The notes: generated by a model from the letters alone, not told the origin. Positions 1 to 10,349 are shown, counted from the first letter of the stretch. The stretch: DNA of 38,182 nt from Nitrospinia bacterium (GCA_029261755.1 JAJDAS010000524.1:1-38182), one strand, 5' to 3'. Numbers and translations are program-made.

Positions 1-1908
1 AAAGGCGCCAAAATCCATTATCTTGGAAACCTTTCCGTTATAAATCTTGCCCACCTCGGCTTCCTTGACAATATTTTCAACCATTTGGATAGCTTCCTGA
101 GCAGATGCTTCGTCTGGTGAAGCTATGACGACCCTACCGCCATCTTCAATATCGATGGAGGCACCCGTCTTCTCAATAATTCCGCGAATGACCTTTCCTC
201 CTGGTCCAATAATACCACCAACTTTTTCAGGCCTTACCTGGATAGTAAAAATCCTCGGCGCGTAAGTGGAAAGATTTTCCCTGGGGTCCGACAAAGCTTC
301 AGTCATCTTGCCCAGTATATGCATCCTGCCTTCTTTTGCTTGAGCCAAGGCGCTTTGCATCAAATCTTTGTCCACGCCATCGATCTTAATATCCATCTGT
401 AAAGCGGTAATCCCCTTCTCGGTGCCTGCAACCTTGAAGTCCATATCTCCTAAATGGTCTTCGGAACCCAGGATATCCGAAAGAACGGCAAAATTCCCAT
501 CTTCCTTAATCAGACCCATGGCAATTCCCGCCACGGGTGCAGAAATGGGAACCCCAGCATCCATCATGGCAAGGGAAGAACCACATACGGTGGCCATGGA
601 ACTGGAACCGTTAGATTCCATTATCTCGGATACAATCCGGATGGTATAGGGAAATTTTTCCTGATCGGGAATCACACCGGAGACGGCTCGTTCGGCAAGG
701 GCGCCATGGCCAATCTCTCTTCTACCCGGGCTGAGGTTGAACTTGGTTTCCCCTACGCTGAACGGGGGAAAGTTATAATGAAGCATGAACCTCCTGTTTT
801 TTTTGCCTTCCAGGTTGTCCAGCCTTTGTTCATCCGAACCGGTTCCCAAGGTAGCAACAACCAGGGCTTGGGTTTCTCCCCTTGTAAAAAGAGCGGAACC
901 GTGTGTTCTGGGAAGAAGGCCAACCTGGGATGATATGGATCTTACATCTCTTAAACCTCGCCCATCCATCCTCTTACTTTCTCCGCTAATCATCTTACGA
1001 ATAACGCTTTTCTTCAGGTCGCCAAAAGCACTCTTAATATTATTTGTGAGTTCCCCGTCCTCATCAGGATTCAACTGAGCCACGGCTTCCTCGCGAATTT
1101 TTTTGAACTCATCATCCTGCTGATGTTTTCCGGAGATATGGCAGACTGCTAAAATTTTATCCTTAGCGATTTCGGAAACCTTTGCCAAGAGTTCCGTATC
1201 TTTTTCTACAACAGGAATCTCCATATTTGCCTTGGCAAACCCCTCGGCTAACTCCTCCTGCAAGGAAACTACCTGCTTGATAATCCCTTGCGCAAATTCC
1301 AGGGCATCAACCATGACTTCCTCGGAGAGTTCCGCAGCGCCACCTTCCACCATGGTAATCGCATTCTTCGTTCCCGCCACGGTGAGATTGAGGTCGCTCT
1401 TCTCTAATTCTTCGTAAGTGGGATTGGCAACGAACTGTCCATCAACCCTTCCTACTCGAACAGCCCCTATAGGCCCTGCAAAAGGTATGTCGGAAACAGT
1501 TAAAGCTGCCGAAGCGCCAATAAGGGCCAGAATATCAGGATCATTCTGCTGGTCTGCGGAAAGCGTATAACAAATGACTTGAGTTTCCTTATAAAAACCG
1601 TCCGGGAAAAGGGGCCGGAGTGGCCTGTCGATCAACCTGCTTGTCAAAGTTTCCTTTTCACCGGGCCGCCCTTCCCTTTTGAAAAATCCTCCCGGAATTT
1701 TTCCTGCTGCGTACATTTTTTCCCTGTAATCCACCATGAGGGGAAGAAAATCAATATCTGCCCTCGATTGTGGAGAAACCACTGCAGATACAAAAACCAC
1801 GGTCTCTTCATAACTCACCAGAACAGACCCGTTTGCCTGTTTAGCGATTTCACCCGACTCAATGGTAAGGGTCTTTCCACCAATTTCTAATTTTACAACT
1901 TTCCGCAT
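1..1908 (-). CDS. pnp: Polyribonucleotide nucleotidyltransferase (PNPase), C-terminus cut by window edge
   Basis: Reverse-strand frame from ATG at 1908 reads MRKVVKLEIGGKTLTIESGEIAKQANGSVLVSYEETVVFVSAVVS...DFLPLMVDYREKMYAAGKIPGGFFKREGRP...RPLFPDGF and runs to the window start through a KH-like segment (VGGIIGPGGKVIRGIIEKTGA). It is absent from the ORF track because its stop lies outside the window. Confidence 0.96.
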   Translation of the reverse strand, partial: MRKVVKLEIGGKTLTIESGEIAKQANGSVLVSYEETVVFVSAVVSPQSRADIDFLPLMVDYREKMYAAGKIPGGFFKREGRPGEKETLTSRLIDRPLRPLFPDGFYKETQVICYTLSADQQNDPDILALIGASAALTVSDIPFAGPIGAVRVGRVDGQFVANPTYEELEKSDLNLTVAGTKNAITMVEGGAAELSEEVMVDALEFAQGIIKQVVSLQEELAEGFAKANMEIPVVEKDTELLAKVSEIAKDKILAVCHISGKHQQDDEFKKIREEAVAQLNPDEDGELTNNIKSAFGDLKKSVIRKMISGESKRMDGRGLRDVRSISSQVGLLPRTHGSALFTRGETQALVVATLGTGSDEQRLDNLEGKKNRRFMLHYNFPPFSVGETKFNLSPGRREIGHGALAERAVSGVIPDQEKFPYTIRIVSEIMESNGSSSMATVCGSSLAMMDAGVPISAPVAGIAMGLIKEDGNFAVLSDILGSEDHLGDMDFKVAGTEKGITALQMDIKIDGVDKDLMQSALAQAKEGRMHILGKMTEALSDPRENLSTYAPRIFTIQVRPEKVGGIIGPGGKVIRGIIEKTGASIDIEDGGRVVIASPDEASAQEAIQMVENIVKEAEVGKIYNGKVSKIMDFGAF

Positions 1909-1929
1909 TCGTTTATTTCTCCTATTCTC

Positions 1930-2199
1930 TTATTTTCTAATTCCAAGCTTATCAATAATTCCCCGATAACGCTCAATATCGTTTGTTTTCAAATAATCCA
2001 ACAAACGTCTCCTTTTGCCGACAATCTTAAGAAGTCCCCTTCGAGAATGATTGTCTTTCTTGTGTACTTTGAAGTGGTCGGTCAAGTAACGAATCCTTTC
2101 GCTCAGGATCGCTATCTGGACCTCTGGTGAACCAGTATCGTCATTGTGATTTCTATGTTCGTCGATCAGCGCTGTTTTCACTTCGCTTGTAAGACTCAT
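1930..2199 (-). CDS. rpsO: 30S ribosomal protein S15
   Basis: 89 aa with typical S15 sequence ([50 protein letters not shown]). Adjacent to pnp. Confidence 0.98.
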   Translation of the reverse strand: MSLTSEVKTALIDEHRNHNDDTGSPEVQIAILSERIRYLTDHFKVHKKDNHSRRGLLKIVGKRRRLLDYLKTNDIERYRGIIDKLGIRK

Positions 2200-2281
2200 C
2201 TCCTCTCTCCTCCCCTAAAGTTTTGGATTCTTTTAGTACAAATCCTAAGTGTCTTAGTTTAACATAGAAAAGCAAATCAGT

Positions 2282-3226
2282 TCAATTGGCAAAAACTTTC
2301 CTCGATTTCAGCACAGGAGCTTCCGAACTAATTTTTTCGTAGTCTTCCGATCCCAGCAGTGACTCCATGAGGGCGACCAGTTTACCATTTGGACCGATTA
2401 CTCGAAAAACATCTTCCGCTTTGAAAGGACATTGGAGAGGACTAAACCCTCGTTTTGGTATTGGAAGTCCACGAATGATGCCCGATTCGGTTTTTAGATC
2501 AACGTGGACAGCGGGCAAAAAAGATAGAGCCTGATTCATGTCTTTTACAACCTCATTCAGCCTTCCATCTTTTTTTAGTTCATGTAGCCGGTCCAGGGGA
2601 GTCGCATCCTCAATATCCATATTTCCCACCTTTTCCCGAACCAGGGATTTGAGATGGGCTCCGCAGGAAAGGTCGTTACCAATGCTATCGCACAGGGTGC
2701 GGATATAAGTTCCAGGCGATGTTTCCGCCCTGAAAAGAATTTCGTCATCCTCCAACCCTAAAAAAGAAAGAGAAGCGATATTTACGGTTTTTGGCTCCCG
2801 CTCTATTACAATGCCTTTTCTCGCCAATTCGTAAAGCTTTTTCCCATCTATTTTTTTTGCGGAATACATAGGGGGAACCTGCTTTATTTCTCCAATGTAC
2901 CTGGAAAAAACATCCAAAACTTGCTCTTCACTTACGGAAAAATCATCACACCTTTCCGTAATTTTTCCTTCCGCATCCTGGGTGTCGGTTCGACTGCCCA
3001 GCTTCATCCTTCCGAAATAAACTTTGTTGGACTTTAGCAGGAACTGCCCTATTCGGGTCGCCTTCCCAATGCAAACTGGGAGCACCCCGGATGCATTGGG
3101 ATCTAAAGTTCCGGTATGCCCGGCTTTCTTTGCTCCGAATATTTTCCGCACTATGGAAACCACCTTGAAAGAGGTAATTCCAACAGGTTTGTTTATATTG
3201 ACGATTCCTTCAAGAGATGCCGTCAT
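2282..3226 (-). CDS. truB: tRNA pseudouridine(55) synthase TruB
   Basis: INKPVGITSFKVVSIVRKIFGAKKAGHTGTLDPNASGVLPVCIGKATR motif and operon context. Confidence 0.97.
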   Translation of the reverse strand: MTASLEGIVNINKPVGITSFKVVSIVRKIFGAKKAGHTGTLDPNASGVLPVCIGKATRIGQFLLKSNKVYFGRMKLGSRTDTQDAEGKITERCDDFSVSEEQVLDVFSRYIGEIKQVPPMYSAKKIDGKKLYELARKGIVIEREPKTVNIASLSFLGLEDDEILFRAETSPGTYIRTLCDSIGNDLSCGAHLKSLVREKVGNMDIEDATPLDRLHELKKDGRLNEVVKDMNQALSFLPAVHVDLKTESGIIRGLPIPKRGFSPLQCPFKAEDVFRVIGPNGKLVALMESLLGSEDYEKISSEAPVLKSRKVFAN

Positions 3227-3296
3227 TTTGACCTTTCGATAAAACAGTATGCGTAGATTTGTTACTTCAAGATAAAATTACCAATTTTTCCCGGGT

Positions 3297-3647
3297 TCAC
3301 GACTCTTCACTTTTAATTTCTGAAAGTATCTTGTTGATTTTAGAGCTATAGTCAAGAGAGTCATCAATTTTGAACCTAAGTTCCGGTATGTACCTGAGCT
3401 TTAGCGTACGCCCCAGTTCCTTCCGTATAAAGCCGGATGCGCTCATCAACCCTTCAATAGTCTGATTCTTTTCTTCTTCGTTGCCCAAAACGCTTACATA
3501 AATTTTTGCGTGCTTCAAATCATTGGTCAATTCAACTTTAACCAGGGTCACAAAGCCTATTCTTGGATCTTTGATGCCATTTATCAAGAGATTAGATATC
3601 TCTTCATGAATCAGTTCGCTGACACGTTGGGAGCGCTTGAATTGCAT
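3297..3647 (-). CDS. rbfA: Ribosome-binding factor A
   Basis: MQFKRSQRVSELIHEEISNLLINGIKDPRIGFVTLVKVELTNDLKHAKIYVSVLG is RbfA-like; operon context. Confidence 0.96.
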   Translation of the reverse strand: MQFKRSQRVSELIHEEISNLLINGIKDPRIGFVTLVKVELTNDLKHAKIYVSVLGNEEEKNQTIEGLMSASGFIRKELGRTLKLRYIPELRFKIDDSLDYSSKINKILSEIKSEES

Positions 3648-3805
3648 GGGGTAAGGGGTTGAAAGGAAAGGATAAAACGAGTTTTTCTCTTGAAGAAAGG
3701 GAAGGGTTGATTTCCATTCCCGAATTGGAGTTACTGTAAATTTCGTCGGAAGAGGCAGGGCTTGTCGAAAGGTTTTTTTTTAGGCTAACCGAAACTGGCC
3801 ATCAA

Positions 3806-4087
3806 TTAATAAATTTCAATTCTACTTTCTAAAAGTTCTGCAAGGTGAAGGTCTTCAATGAAATTGACGGCATTTTCCAGTACTCTCTCCGTCTGGACTT
3901 TATCGCCACTCACCGTAGCAAGTCCCAGTATTATTTTTCTATGATTGTCTTGTTCGTCAACTTCGGAGATGGAAATATTGAATTTGCTTTGAGCCTGGCT
4001 CTTGATCCTTTTTACTACGCTTCGCTTCCCCTTTAGTGAGTTATTTCCATGAAGATAAAGGGTCAGAGAACAACCGCCAGTTACCAT
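3806..4087 (-). CDS. DUF503 (YlxP-like) family protein
   Basis: 93 aa, LYLHGNNSLKGKRSVVKRIKSQAQSKFNISISEVDEQDNHRKIILGLATVSGD; typical position between infB and rbfA. Confidence 0.93.
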   Translation of the reverse strand: MVTGGCSLTLYLHGNNSLKGKRSVVKRIKSQAQSKFNISISEVDEQDNHRKIILGLATVSGDKVQTERVLENAVNFIEDLHLAELLESRIEIY

Positions 4088-4110
4088 TTTTTAATTATAA
4101 ATAGATTTTA

Positions 4111-6057
4111 CTATATCGTTTTTGCAGTTTTTTCGATGGTGAAGGGCTCGATGATATCACCATCTTTAATATCGAAAAAATTTTCAAACCCAATACCACA
4201 CTCATAACCGGAGGCAACTTCTTTTGCATCATCCTTGAATCTTCTAAGCGAGCAAATTTTCCCCTGGTGAACGACCACACTATCCCGAATCAAACGCGCT
4301 TCGGAATTTCGGATAATGGTTCCATCCAGCACATAGCAACCCGCGATTTTCCCTAATTTTGGAATGACAAAAACCTCTCTTACCTCTGCCTTGCCGCTTA
4401 TCTTCTCGGAAAGAGTCGGTTCGAGTAGCCCTTCCATGGCTGCCTTGACATCGCCGATAGCGTTGTAAATCACCGTATAAAGTCTTACATCCACCCTCTC
4501 TCTTTCCGCGATGACCCTGGCATTATCGGTTGGCCTGACATTGAATCCGATGATAATCGCATTAGAGGCGGAGGCAAGGAGAACATCCGATTCCGTGACA
4601 CCGCCAACACCACCGTGGATCACTTTGATCTGGACTTCGCTAGTGCCCATTTTTATCAATGATTCTTTTACGGCCTGCACAGATCCCTGTACATCCGCTT
4701 TGATAACGATGTTGAGGATTTTCACCACTCCATCGGAGATTTGCTTATAAAGGTCATCCAGTGTAATTCTGGTTCCCGCAAGCAAAGAGTCTTCCCTCTG
4801 TTTTTGAGTCCGGGAAGTACTTATTTGCCTGGCCCTTTTCTCATCTTGAACGACTACAAAACCGTCACCTGCTTTTGGGACATCATTCAGACCAATGACT
4901 TCCACAGGAATGGAGGGAATAGCCGATTTGACTTTCTTGCCACAATCGCTAAAAAGCGCTCTAACTCGTCCGTGACTGGAGCCGACGATAAAAATATCAC
5001 CCACTCTCAGTGTTCCCTTCTGTACAAGGATGGTTGCCACCGGCCCTTTTCCCTTATGGAGTTTTGATTCCAACACAACCCCTCGGGCCATGGGCTTTGG
5101 ATTGCCTTTAAGCTCCATGATCTCGGACTGAAGGAGAATCATTTCCAGAAGATTTTCAATCCCTTCATTTTTCAAAGCGGAGACGTTGGCAAAAATAGTG
5201 GAACCTCCCCATTCTTCGGGGATCAGGTTGAAGTCCGCAAGATCCTTTTTGATCTTATCCGGATTGGTGCCTGGTTTGTCTATTTTATTAACCGCTACAA
5301 TCACCGGAACTTTAGCCGCGAGGGCATGATCTATCGCTTCCTCGGTTTGCGGCTTGATGCCGTCATCTGCAGCTACCACCAATACCACGATATCCGTTAT
5401 CTGGGCACCCCTTGCTCTCATAGCCGTGAAGGCTTCGTGTCCCGGGGTATCCAAAAACGTTATTTTTCCGCGGTCAATTTGGACAGAGTAAGCTCCGATA
5501 TGTTGAGTAATGCCTCCTGCCTCTGTATCGGTAACCCTGGTTTTCCGAATCGCATCCAGTAATGTGGTTTTTCCATGGTCAACATGCCCCATAATGGTAA
5601 CCACCGGGGGCCGGAAGGCATAGTCTTCTTCGTTATCCTCTTCATCGGTTTCTATTTCATTGTCGATAGTGATTTCCTTACTCTGAAAGCCGAAATCATC
5701 ACAAATTTTCTTGGCGGTTTCTTGGTCAACTACTTGGTTAATGGTCACCATGATTCCTTGCTTCATCAACCTCTTGATGATCTCCGTACCCACGACACCC
5801 ATACTTTCAGCAAGGTCTTTCAGATTAGTTGCTTCACCTATGGAAATAACAATGTCTTTCTGCCGAATTTGAAGATCATCATCTTCTTCTTTTTTCTTTT
5901 TTTCCTCGACTATGCTTCGGATAAGCTCCGCAGTCTCAGTATCCACAGAACTCATTTTGTTCTTGACCTTCACCCCTTCATCTTTAAGGAGTTTGATCAA
6001 TTCAGGGCTTTGGATATCAAGTTCCGAAGCCAAATAATGTACGCGAATATTACCCAT
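4111..6057 (-). CDS. infB: Translation initiation factor IF-2 (short form, 648 aa)
   Basis: IF2_N-like N-terminus and G domain [24 protein letters not shown]...DTPGHEAF...NKIDKP. Confidence 0.98.
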   Translation of the reverse strand: MGNIRVHYLASELDIQSPELIKLLKDEGVKVKNKMSSVDTETAELIRSIVEEKKKKEEDDDLQIRQKDIVISIGEATNLKDLAESMGVVGTEIIKRLMKQGIMVTINQVVDQETAKKICDDFGFQSKEITIDNEIETDEEDNEEDYAFRPPVVTIMGHVDHGKTTLLDAIRKTRVTDTEAGGITQHIGAYSVQIDRGKITFLDTPGHEAFTAMRARGAQITDIVVLVVAADDGIKPQTEEAIDHALAAKVPVIVAVNKIDKPGTNPDKIKKDLADFNLIPEEWGGSTIFANVSALKNEGIENLLEMILLQSEIMELKGNPKPMARGVVLESKLHKGKGPVATILVQKGTLRVGDIFIVGSSHGRVRALFSDCGKKVKSAIPSIPVEVIGLNDVPKAGDGFVVVQDEKRARQISTSRTQKQREDSLLAGTRITLDDLYKQISDGVVKILNIVIKADVQGSVQAVKESLIKMGTSEVQIKVIHGGVGGVTESDVLLASASNAIIIGFNVRPTDNARVIAERERVDVRLYTVIYNAIGDVKAAMEGLLEPTLSEKISGKAEVREVFVIPKLGKIAGCYVLDGTIIRNSEARLIRDSVVVHQGKICSLRRFKDDAKEVASGYECGIGFENFFDIKDGDIIEPFTIEKTAKTI

Positions 6058-6124
6058 CGATTATTTCCAAAATTAAATTAATTAACGTTAAATATAGTTC
6101 AGGCAAACCATGCCGGCAAAACAA

Positions 6125-7750
6125 CTAAACCTTTTCGTAAAGCTCCAAAAATTTGATCGTTTTCTGCTGCAAGTCTTCCGCCTCGTGTGGAGCCAGTCCT
6201 TCTTCAATCAGTTCACTAGCTTCCGCACCGGACACTTCCGCCACAGTCTGGTACCCGGCAGCTTTCAATCGTGCCATTACCGATTCCGGAATCTCGGGCA
6301 GTTTCTCTAAAGGAAACTCCTCAATATTTTCCACGGTCTCAACATTTTCCTTTTCCCCGGATTTCGTTGAATCCACTTGTTCAGTAGCAGAAGCTTCCGC
6401 CTTCAGGAGAGCATCCTTTTTTTCCTTCGCTATAGCAGCTTCAAGATCTTTTGCACTTTCGGCGAGTTCTTTTTCTCTTTCTATCTCTTCTTTGTGTTTG
6501 ATCTCGGAAAGATCAAAAAGCACAGCCGCTTTCTCCTCTGCAAATCCCACTTCCACCAACCCTTCCTTACCTTTTTCAATCACTTTTTTGAAGCTTTGGA
6601 GGCCATAATTCAACAGATTATTAATATCTTCTTCTTGAATATTTTCCTCTGCCTGAAGGGTGGCCAATAGAAATTCCTTGTTTTTTTGAAGTTTTTCTTC
6701 ACTGAGTTCCAATTCCTGGCGCAATTGGTTTTGCCCCTTGATATCAATTCTCCATTTGATCAAGTTGGAAGCAAGGCGAACGTTTTGCCCCCTTTTTCCA
6801 ATAGCAAGGGATAGCTGATCGTCCGGAACGATAACCGACATGGTTTTTCCCTCGGGACTCAGGTTCACCCTGGCAATTTTTGCAGGACTGAGGGCGTTTG
6901 CTACGAAAACGGAGGGTTCTTCCGACCATTCCACGATATCTATTTTTTCACCCATCAGCTCGTTTACGATGGATTGAACGCGGACTCCTCTCATCCCCAC
7001 ACAAGCTCCAACCGGATCAACATCTTTCTCCTTGGAAAGTACCGCAATCTTGGATCGGCCACTTGGTTCCCTGGCCACTCCTTTGATTTCAATAATTCCC
7101 TCATGAATTTCCGGAACCTCAATTTCAAATAGCCTGGAAATAAGGCCTGGATGTGTTCTTGATAACAAGGCGTATACCCCTTTGGGTCCTCTTTTAATAT
7201 CCAGGACAAAGGCTCTAATCCGGTCGTTTCTTCTAAATTTTTCGGATGGCACCTGTTCTTTCCTTGGGAGGACACCCTCGATTCTGCCGAAATCCATAAT
7301 AATATCTCCACGTTCCTGCCTCAAGACTATGCCGCTTATCACATCGTTGATTTTATCTTTAAAGCTGTTGTAGAGAATTTCCGCCTCGGCCTCCCGAACA
7401 CGCTGCATAATTACCTGTTTGCCATTTAAAGCTGCGATTCTACCAAGGTTTTTTAATTGGCTTGGAATCTTTACTTTCTCCCCTCTTTTGGCATCGGGGT
7501 CCACCTTCTTAGCATCTTTTAAGGAAATCTCCAGTTCCTCGTTGGAAACAGTACGTACCACGTCCTTCATCAAAAAAAGCTCGGCTTCTCCTGTGGCTTC
7601 ATCGAAGGTAACCGACAGTTCCAGCTCAGGGTTGAACCGCTTTCGAGCAGCAGAAAGCACCGCAGCCTCAATGGCCTCAATCATTACTTTACGATCAATC
7701 CCCTTTTCATGGCTGATTGCATCAATGATTTGAACTATTTCAACACTCAT
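6125..7750 (-). CDS. nusA: Transcription termination/antitermination factor NusA
   Basis: N-terminal NusA domain, S1/KH region (VGACVGMRGVRVQSIVNELMGEKIDIVEWSEEP), C-terminal acidic linker and HhH-like tail; directly upstream of infB. Confidence 0.97.
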   Translation of the reverse strand: MSVEIVQIIDAISHEKGIDRKVMIEAIEAAVLSAARKRFNPELELSVTFDEATGEAELFLMKDVVRTVSNEELEISLKDAKKVDPDAKRGEKVKIPSQLKNLGRIAALNGKQVIMQRVREAEAEILYNSFKDKINDVISGIVLRQERGDIIMDFGRIEGVLPRKEQVPSEKFRRNDRIRAFVLDIKRGPKGVYALLSRTHPGLISRLFEIEVPEIHEGIIEIKGVAREPSGRSKIAVLSKEKDVDPVGACVGMRGVRVQSIVNELMGEKIDIVEWSEEPSVFVANALSPAKIARVNLSPEGKTMSVIVPDDQLSLAIGKRGQNVRLASNLIKWRIDIKGQNQLRQELELSEEKLQKNKEFLLATLQAEENIQEEDINNLLNYGLQSFKKVIEKGKEGLVEVGFAEEKAAVLFDLSEIKHKEEIEREKELAESAKDLEAAIAKEKKDALLKAEASATEQVDSTKSGEKENVETVENIEEFPLEKLPEIPESVMARLKAAGYQTVAEVSGAEASELIEEGLAPHEAEDLQQKTIKFLELYEKV

Positions 7751-7830
7751 GGTCCCTATCCCGAAACAAATATAAAATTGCGTTCACTAACCTATATTCC
7801 GCAAGCCAGGAAAATTGAAAACACTCCTGT

Positions 7831-7863
7831 AAAAAAAAAGTGGGCTCAAAAAAAAGCCCACTT
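7831..7863 (-). terminator. Intrinsic terminator (minus strand) upstream of nusA
   Basis: Minus strand reads AAGTGGGCT-tttttttg-AGCCCACTT followed by an uninterrupted T tract. Stem arms are at 7838-7846 and 7855-7863. Confidence 0.85.
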
Positions 7864-8028
7864 CTGCCTTGCTCGATCAAGTCATAACAAGCTAACACAA
7901 AAAACTTTTAAACGCAAGATCTTAGCCATCCCTTTAGCTCTGGCGTATGAACCTATTTCCAGCACAAAAAATGCTTCTTGCCAGCTACCATGGACTACAG
8001 TACAATCAGAGCTAAGCGATTTAGGGAA
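7863..8028 (-). ncRNA. Candidate structured RNA (nusA-operon leader/attenuator or stand-alone sRNA)
   Basis: Minus-strand promoter-like TTAACT-17 nt-TATAAA (8057-8062 / 8034-8039), long hairpin (TTAGCTCTG/CAGAGCTAA at 8007-8015 and 7934-7942, plus TCCCT/AGGGA outside it), then the intrinsic terminator. No credible ORF on this strand. Confidence 0.5.
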
Positions 8029-8351
8029 GGATCTTTATAAGTTTTAGACATTGAAAAGTTAACCTAAAAGATTTAAGAACGTAAGAATTTAACGCTGAGG
8101 CGCAGAGAACGCAGAGAAATACAAAACCACACAGAATTTCTTTTCTTTTTTTCTGTGCCATTCAATGTTATAAAAGCCAGTATTGTGAGCGTCTTAAATG
8201 AATAAAGCTCGGAAATACCTTAGGTTTTTCAATGAAAATATCTCATGGTTTTAAAGCCGAATCTCCTTGCCCACGATAGAACCTTTAACCGGCTAACCTG
8301 AGTAATTACGATTTTTTCAACTTGTCACTCGTTACTCCTTCAGGAAAGAAT

Positions 8352-9968
8352 GTGCTAAAAAAATTAGCCATTATCACTGCAAGCCTCTTTACCCTGGCAT
8401 TACTTTTCGCGGGAGGGATCTTTTTCTATAGCTCCACTCCCTCCTTTTGCCGCAGCTGCCATATCATGGAACCTTTCTACCAATCGTGGACCACCTCCAA
8501 GCATAATGATATCGCTTGCGTCAAATGCCATTTCGAGCCGGGCCTGGCGGGCAGCCTGAAGGGAAAATGGCAGGCAAGCGCCCTCCTGGTTCAATATCTA
8601 ACCAACACTTACAGTCCGAAACCCTTTGCCAACATCAAAGACGCCAGTTGTTTGCAGGAAGGCTGCCATGTGAAGGCCGAACTTGGGGAAACAAAACCCT
8701 TCAAGGGAAAGGCCGCCTTCAACCATCAACCGCATTTTCAACCCGGACTTCAGAGCGATCTCACCTGCACCTCCTGCCACTCCCCTTTGAAAGGAGAAAA
8801 ACATATCTCCGTGAATGAGACCCATTGCTACCTCTGCCACCTAAAAGGGGTGGATTGGGAATCCCAAGAAGAGAGAATACCAGATGCCGACTGTCGCCTC
8901 TGCCATAAGACCTTCCCAAAAGTGATCTCACTGGGCTCCAAAAATATTGAACACGAAAAATACATTGAAGGGAACATTAGTTGCCACGAATGCCATAGCC
9001 ACGTAGTAAAGGGAGGGGGAAAGGTGGAAGAAAGCACCTGTTTCAAATGCCATGACTTTCAGGAACGATTGCAGATAAAAGAAGATAAGGAAAAGTTGCA
9101 CAAAATTCACGTGGTGGCACATGTGGAGTGTTTTTTATGCCATGACGACATCAGCCACCAGATAGACCACAAGGCCAAGATGGAAGGATCGGACTGCCGC
9201 TCCTGCCATCTCGCGAAGCATTCTGGCGTCAAGATGCTCTATAGCGGAAGAGGTGGACAAGGAGTGCCGGACAAACCGGGTCCCATGTTCCAGGCCGGGG
9301 TGGACTGCATCGGCTGCCACAACGATCCTTCTCCCGTAGTCAGTCCGGACTTCAAGGGGAGGACTCTCACCACCGTTAAGCAACGTTGCGTGGAATGCCA
9401 TAACGATGAGCGTTATGGGGATATTTTGGACAAATGGAAGGGTTTCATCAAAACCAGACTCCAGGCCGTTGGCGAAAAGATGGAAAAAGGAGAAAAGAAA
9501 GTGGGACCTAAGCCGGAAGATCCGAAAATGAACAAACTATATCAGGAAGCCAGATACAACTATTTCTTCGTGAAGCAGAGTCCGGGGGTCCACAACGTGG
9601 GTTATTCCAAGAGTCTCCTGGAGGCTGCGGAGAACAAGCTGGATTCCATCCTGGGCGAGGAACCCATAGAAGAGACCGAGGAAACGGAAGAGGAAGAGAT
9701 TTTCTGGTTCGAAGATACGGAAGGGTTAGCTCCCGTGCGATTCAGTCACGAATTTCACCAATCCATGTTCCCGGAATGCGGGGAGTGCCATGACAACCTC
9801 TTTTCCATGGAGAAAGGAAGCTCCGATTCTTTAGGTCTACTCACCATGAGCAACATGAAACGCGGGAAATATTGCGGCCATTGCCATAACGGGGAAGAGG
9901 CCACGAATATAACAGAGAGTTGTGACATGTGCCATGTGGACAAAAAGACTAATGGAGTGGTGGAATAA
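8352..9968 (+). CDS. Multiheme c-type cytochrome, NapC/NirT-like N-terminus with c7-type C-terminal module
   Basis: One N-terminal TM segment followed by CRSCH and 13 more CXXCH motifs plus one CX4CH (CLQEGCH). The track ORF starts at TTG 8322; GTG 8352 has a Shine-Dalgarno-like AGGAAAG just before it. Confidence 0.9.
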   Translation: MLKKLAIITASLFTLALLFAGGIFFYSSTPSFCRSCHIMEPFYQSWTTSKHNDIACVKCHFEPGLAGSLKGKWQASALLVQYLTNTYSPKPFANIKDASCLQEGCHVKAELGETKPFKGKAAFNHQPHFQPGLQSDLTCTSCHSPLKGEKHISVNETHCYLCHLKGVDWESQEERIPDADCRLCHKTFPKVISLGSKNIEHEKYIEGNISCHECHSHVVKGGGKVEESTCFKCHDFQERLQIKEDKEKLHKIHVVAHVECFLCHDDISHQIDHKAKMEGSDCRSCHLAKHSGVKMLYSGRGGQGVPDKPGPMFQAGVDCIGCHNDPSPVVSPDFKGRTLTTVKQRCVECHNDERYGDILDKWKGFIKTRLQAVGEKMEKGEKKVGPKPEDPKMNKLYQEARYNYFFVKQSPGVHNVGYSKSLLEAAENKLDSILGEEPIEETEETEEEEIFWFEDTEGLAPVRFSHEFHQSMFPECGECHDNLFSMEKGSSDSLGLLTMSNMKRGKYCGHCHNGEEATNITESCDMCHVDKKTNGVVE

Positions 9969-10113
9969 TGGAATGGGGGAATACTGGAGAAACTGTGGGA
10001 AGTCTTTTTCCTTTCTTAGCCTGAACCTTTGCCTCGGCCTGAGCAGTTACCCCTTTCCCGTTAACCATGTGACTTTTTATATCCCCTGTCCATTGACCCT
10101 GGCCTCACAATTT

Positions 10114-10160
10114 GATATTACAAATATCATATTTCAACTTTTTATGATATTAGGAATATC
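10114..10160. promoter_or_regulatory. Two tandem 15-bp dyads GATATTnnnAATATC, operator-like
   Basis: GATATT-aca-AATATC at 10114-10128 and GATATT-agg-AATATC at 10146-10160, centres 32 bp apart. Confidence 0.5.
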
Positions 10161-10349
10161 ATGTTTGTTCAAATATACAATCAAAATATTTGGTGGGCTG
10201 AAATACCGGAAAAAGATGGGATTTTCAGATTTCAAGATGATGGATAAGCTTGGATTTAAGGAAGGCATCATGATTTCCAGGGAAAAACTTGAAAGGCGGA
10301 ATGGTTTTTATATTATTCCCATAGAACTCTTTCTTATTACAAGAAACAA

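Noticed and set aside
368-1890. Several plus-strand ORFs (93, 159, 97, 61, 103 aa)
   Set aside because: Antisense to the pnp coding frame, which extends off the window; no family resemblance.
7863-8028. Assignment of the nusA-upstream RNA as 6S RNA, SRP RNA, tmRNA or a known riboswitch
   Set aside because: None of the conserved sequence signatures I know for these is present; left as unclassified.
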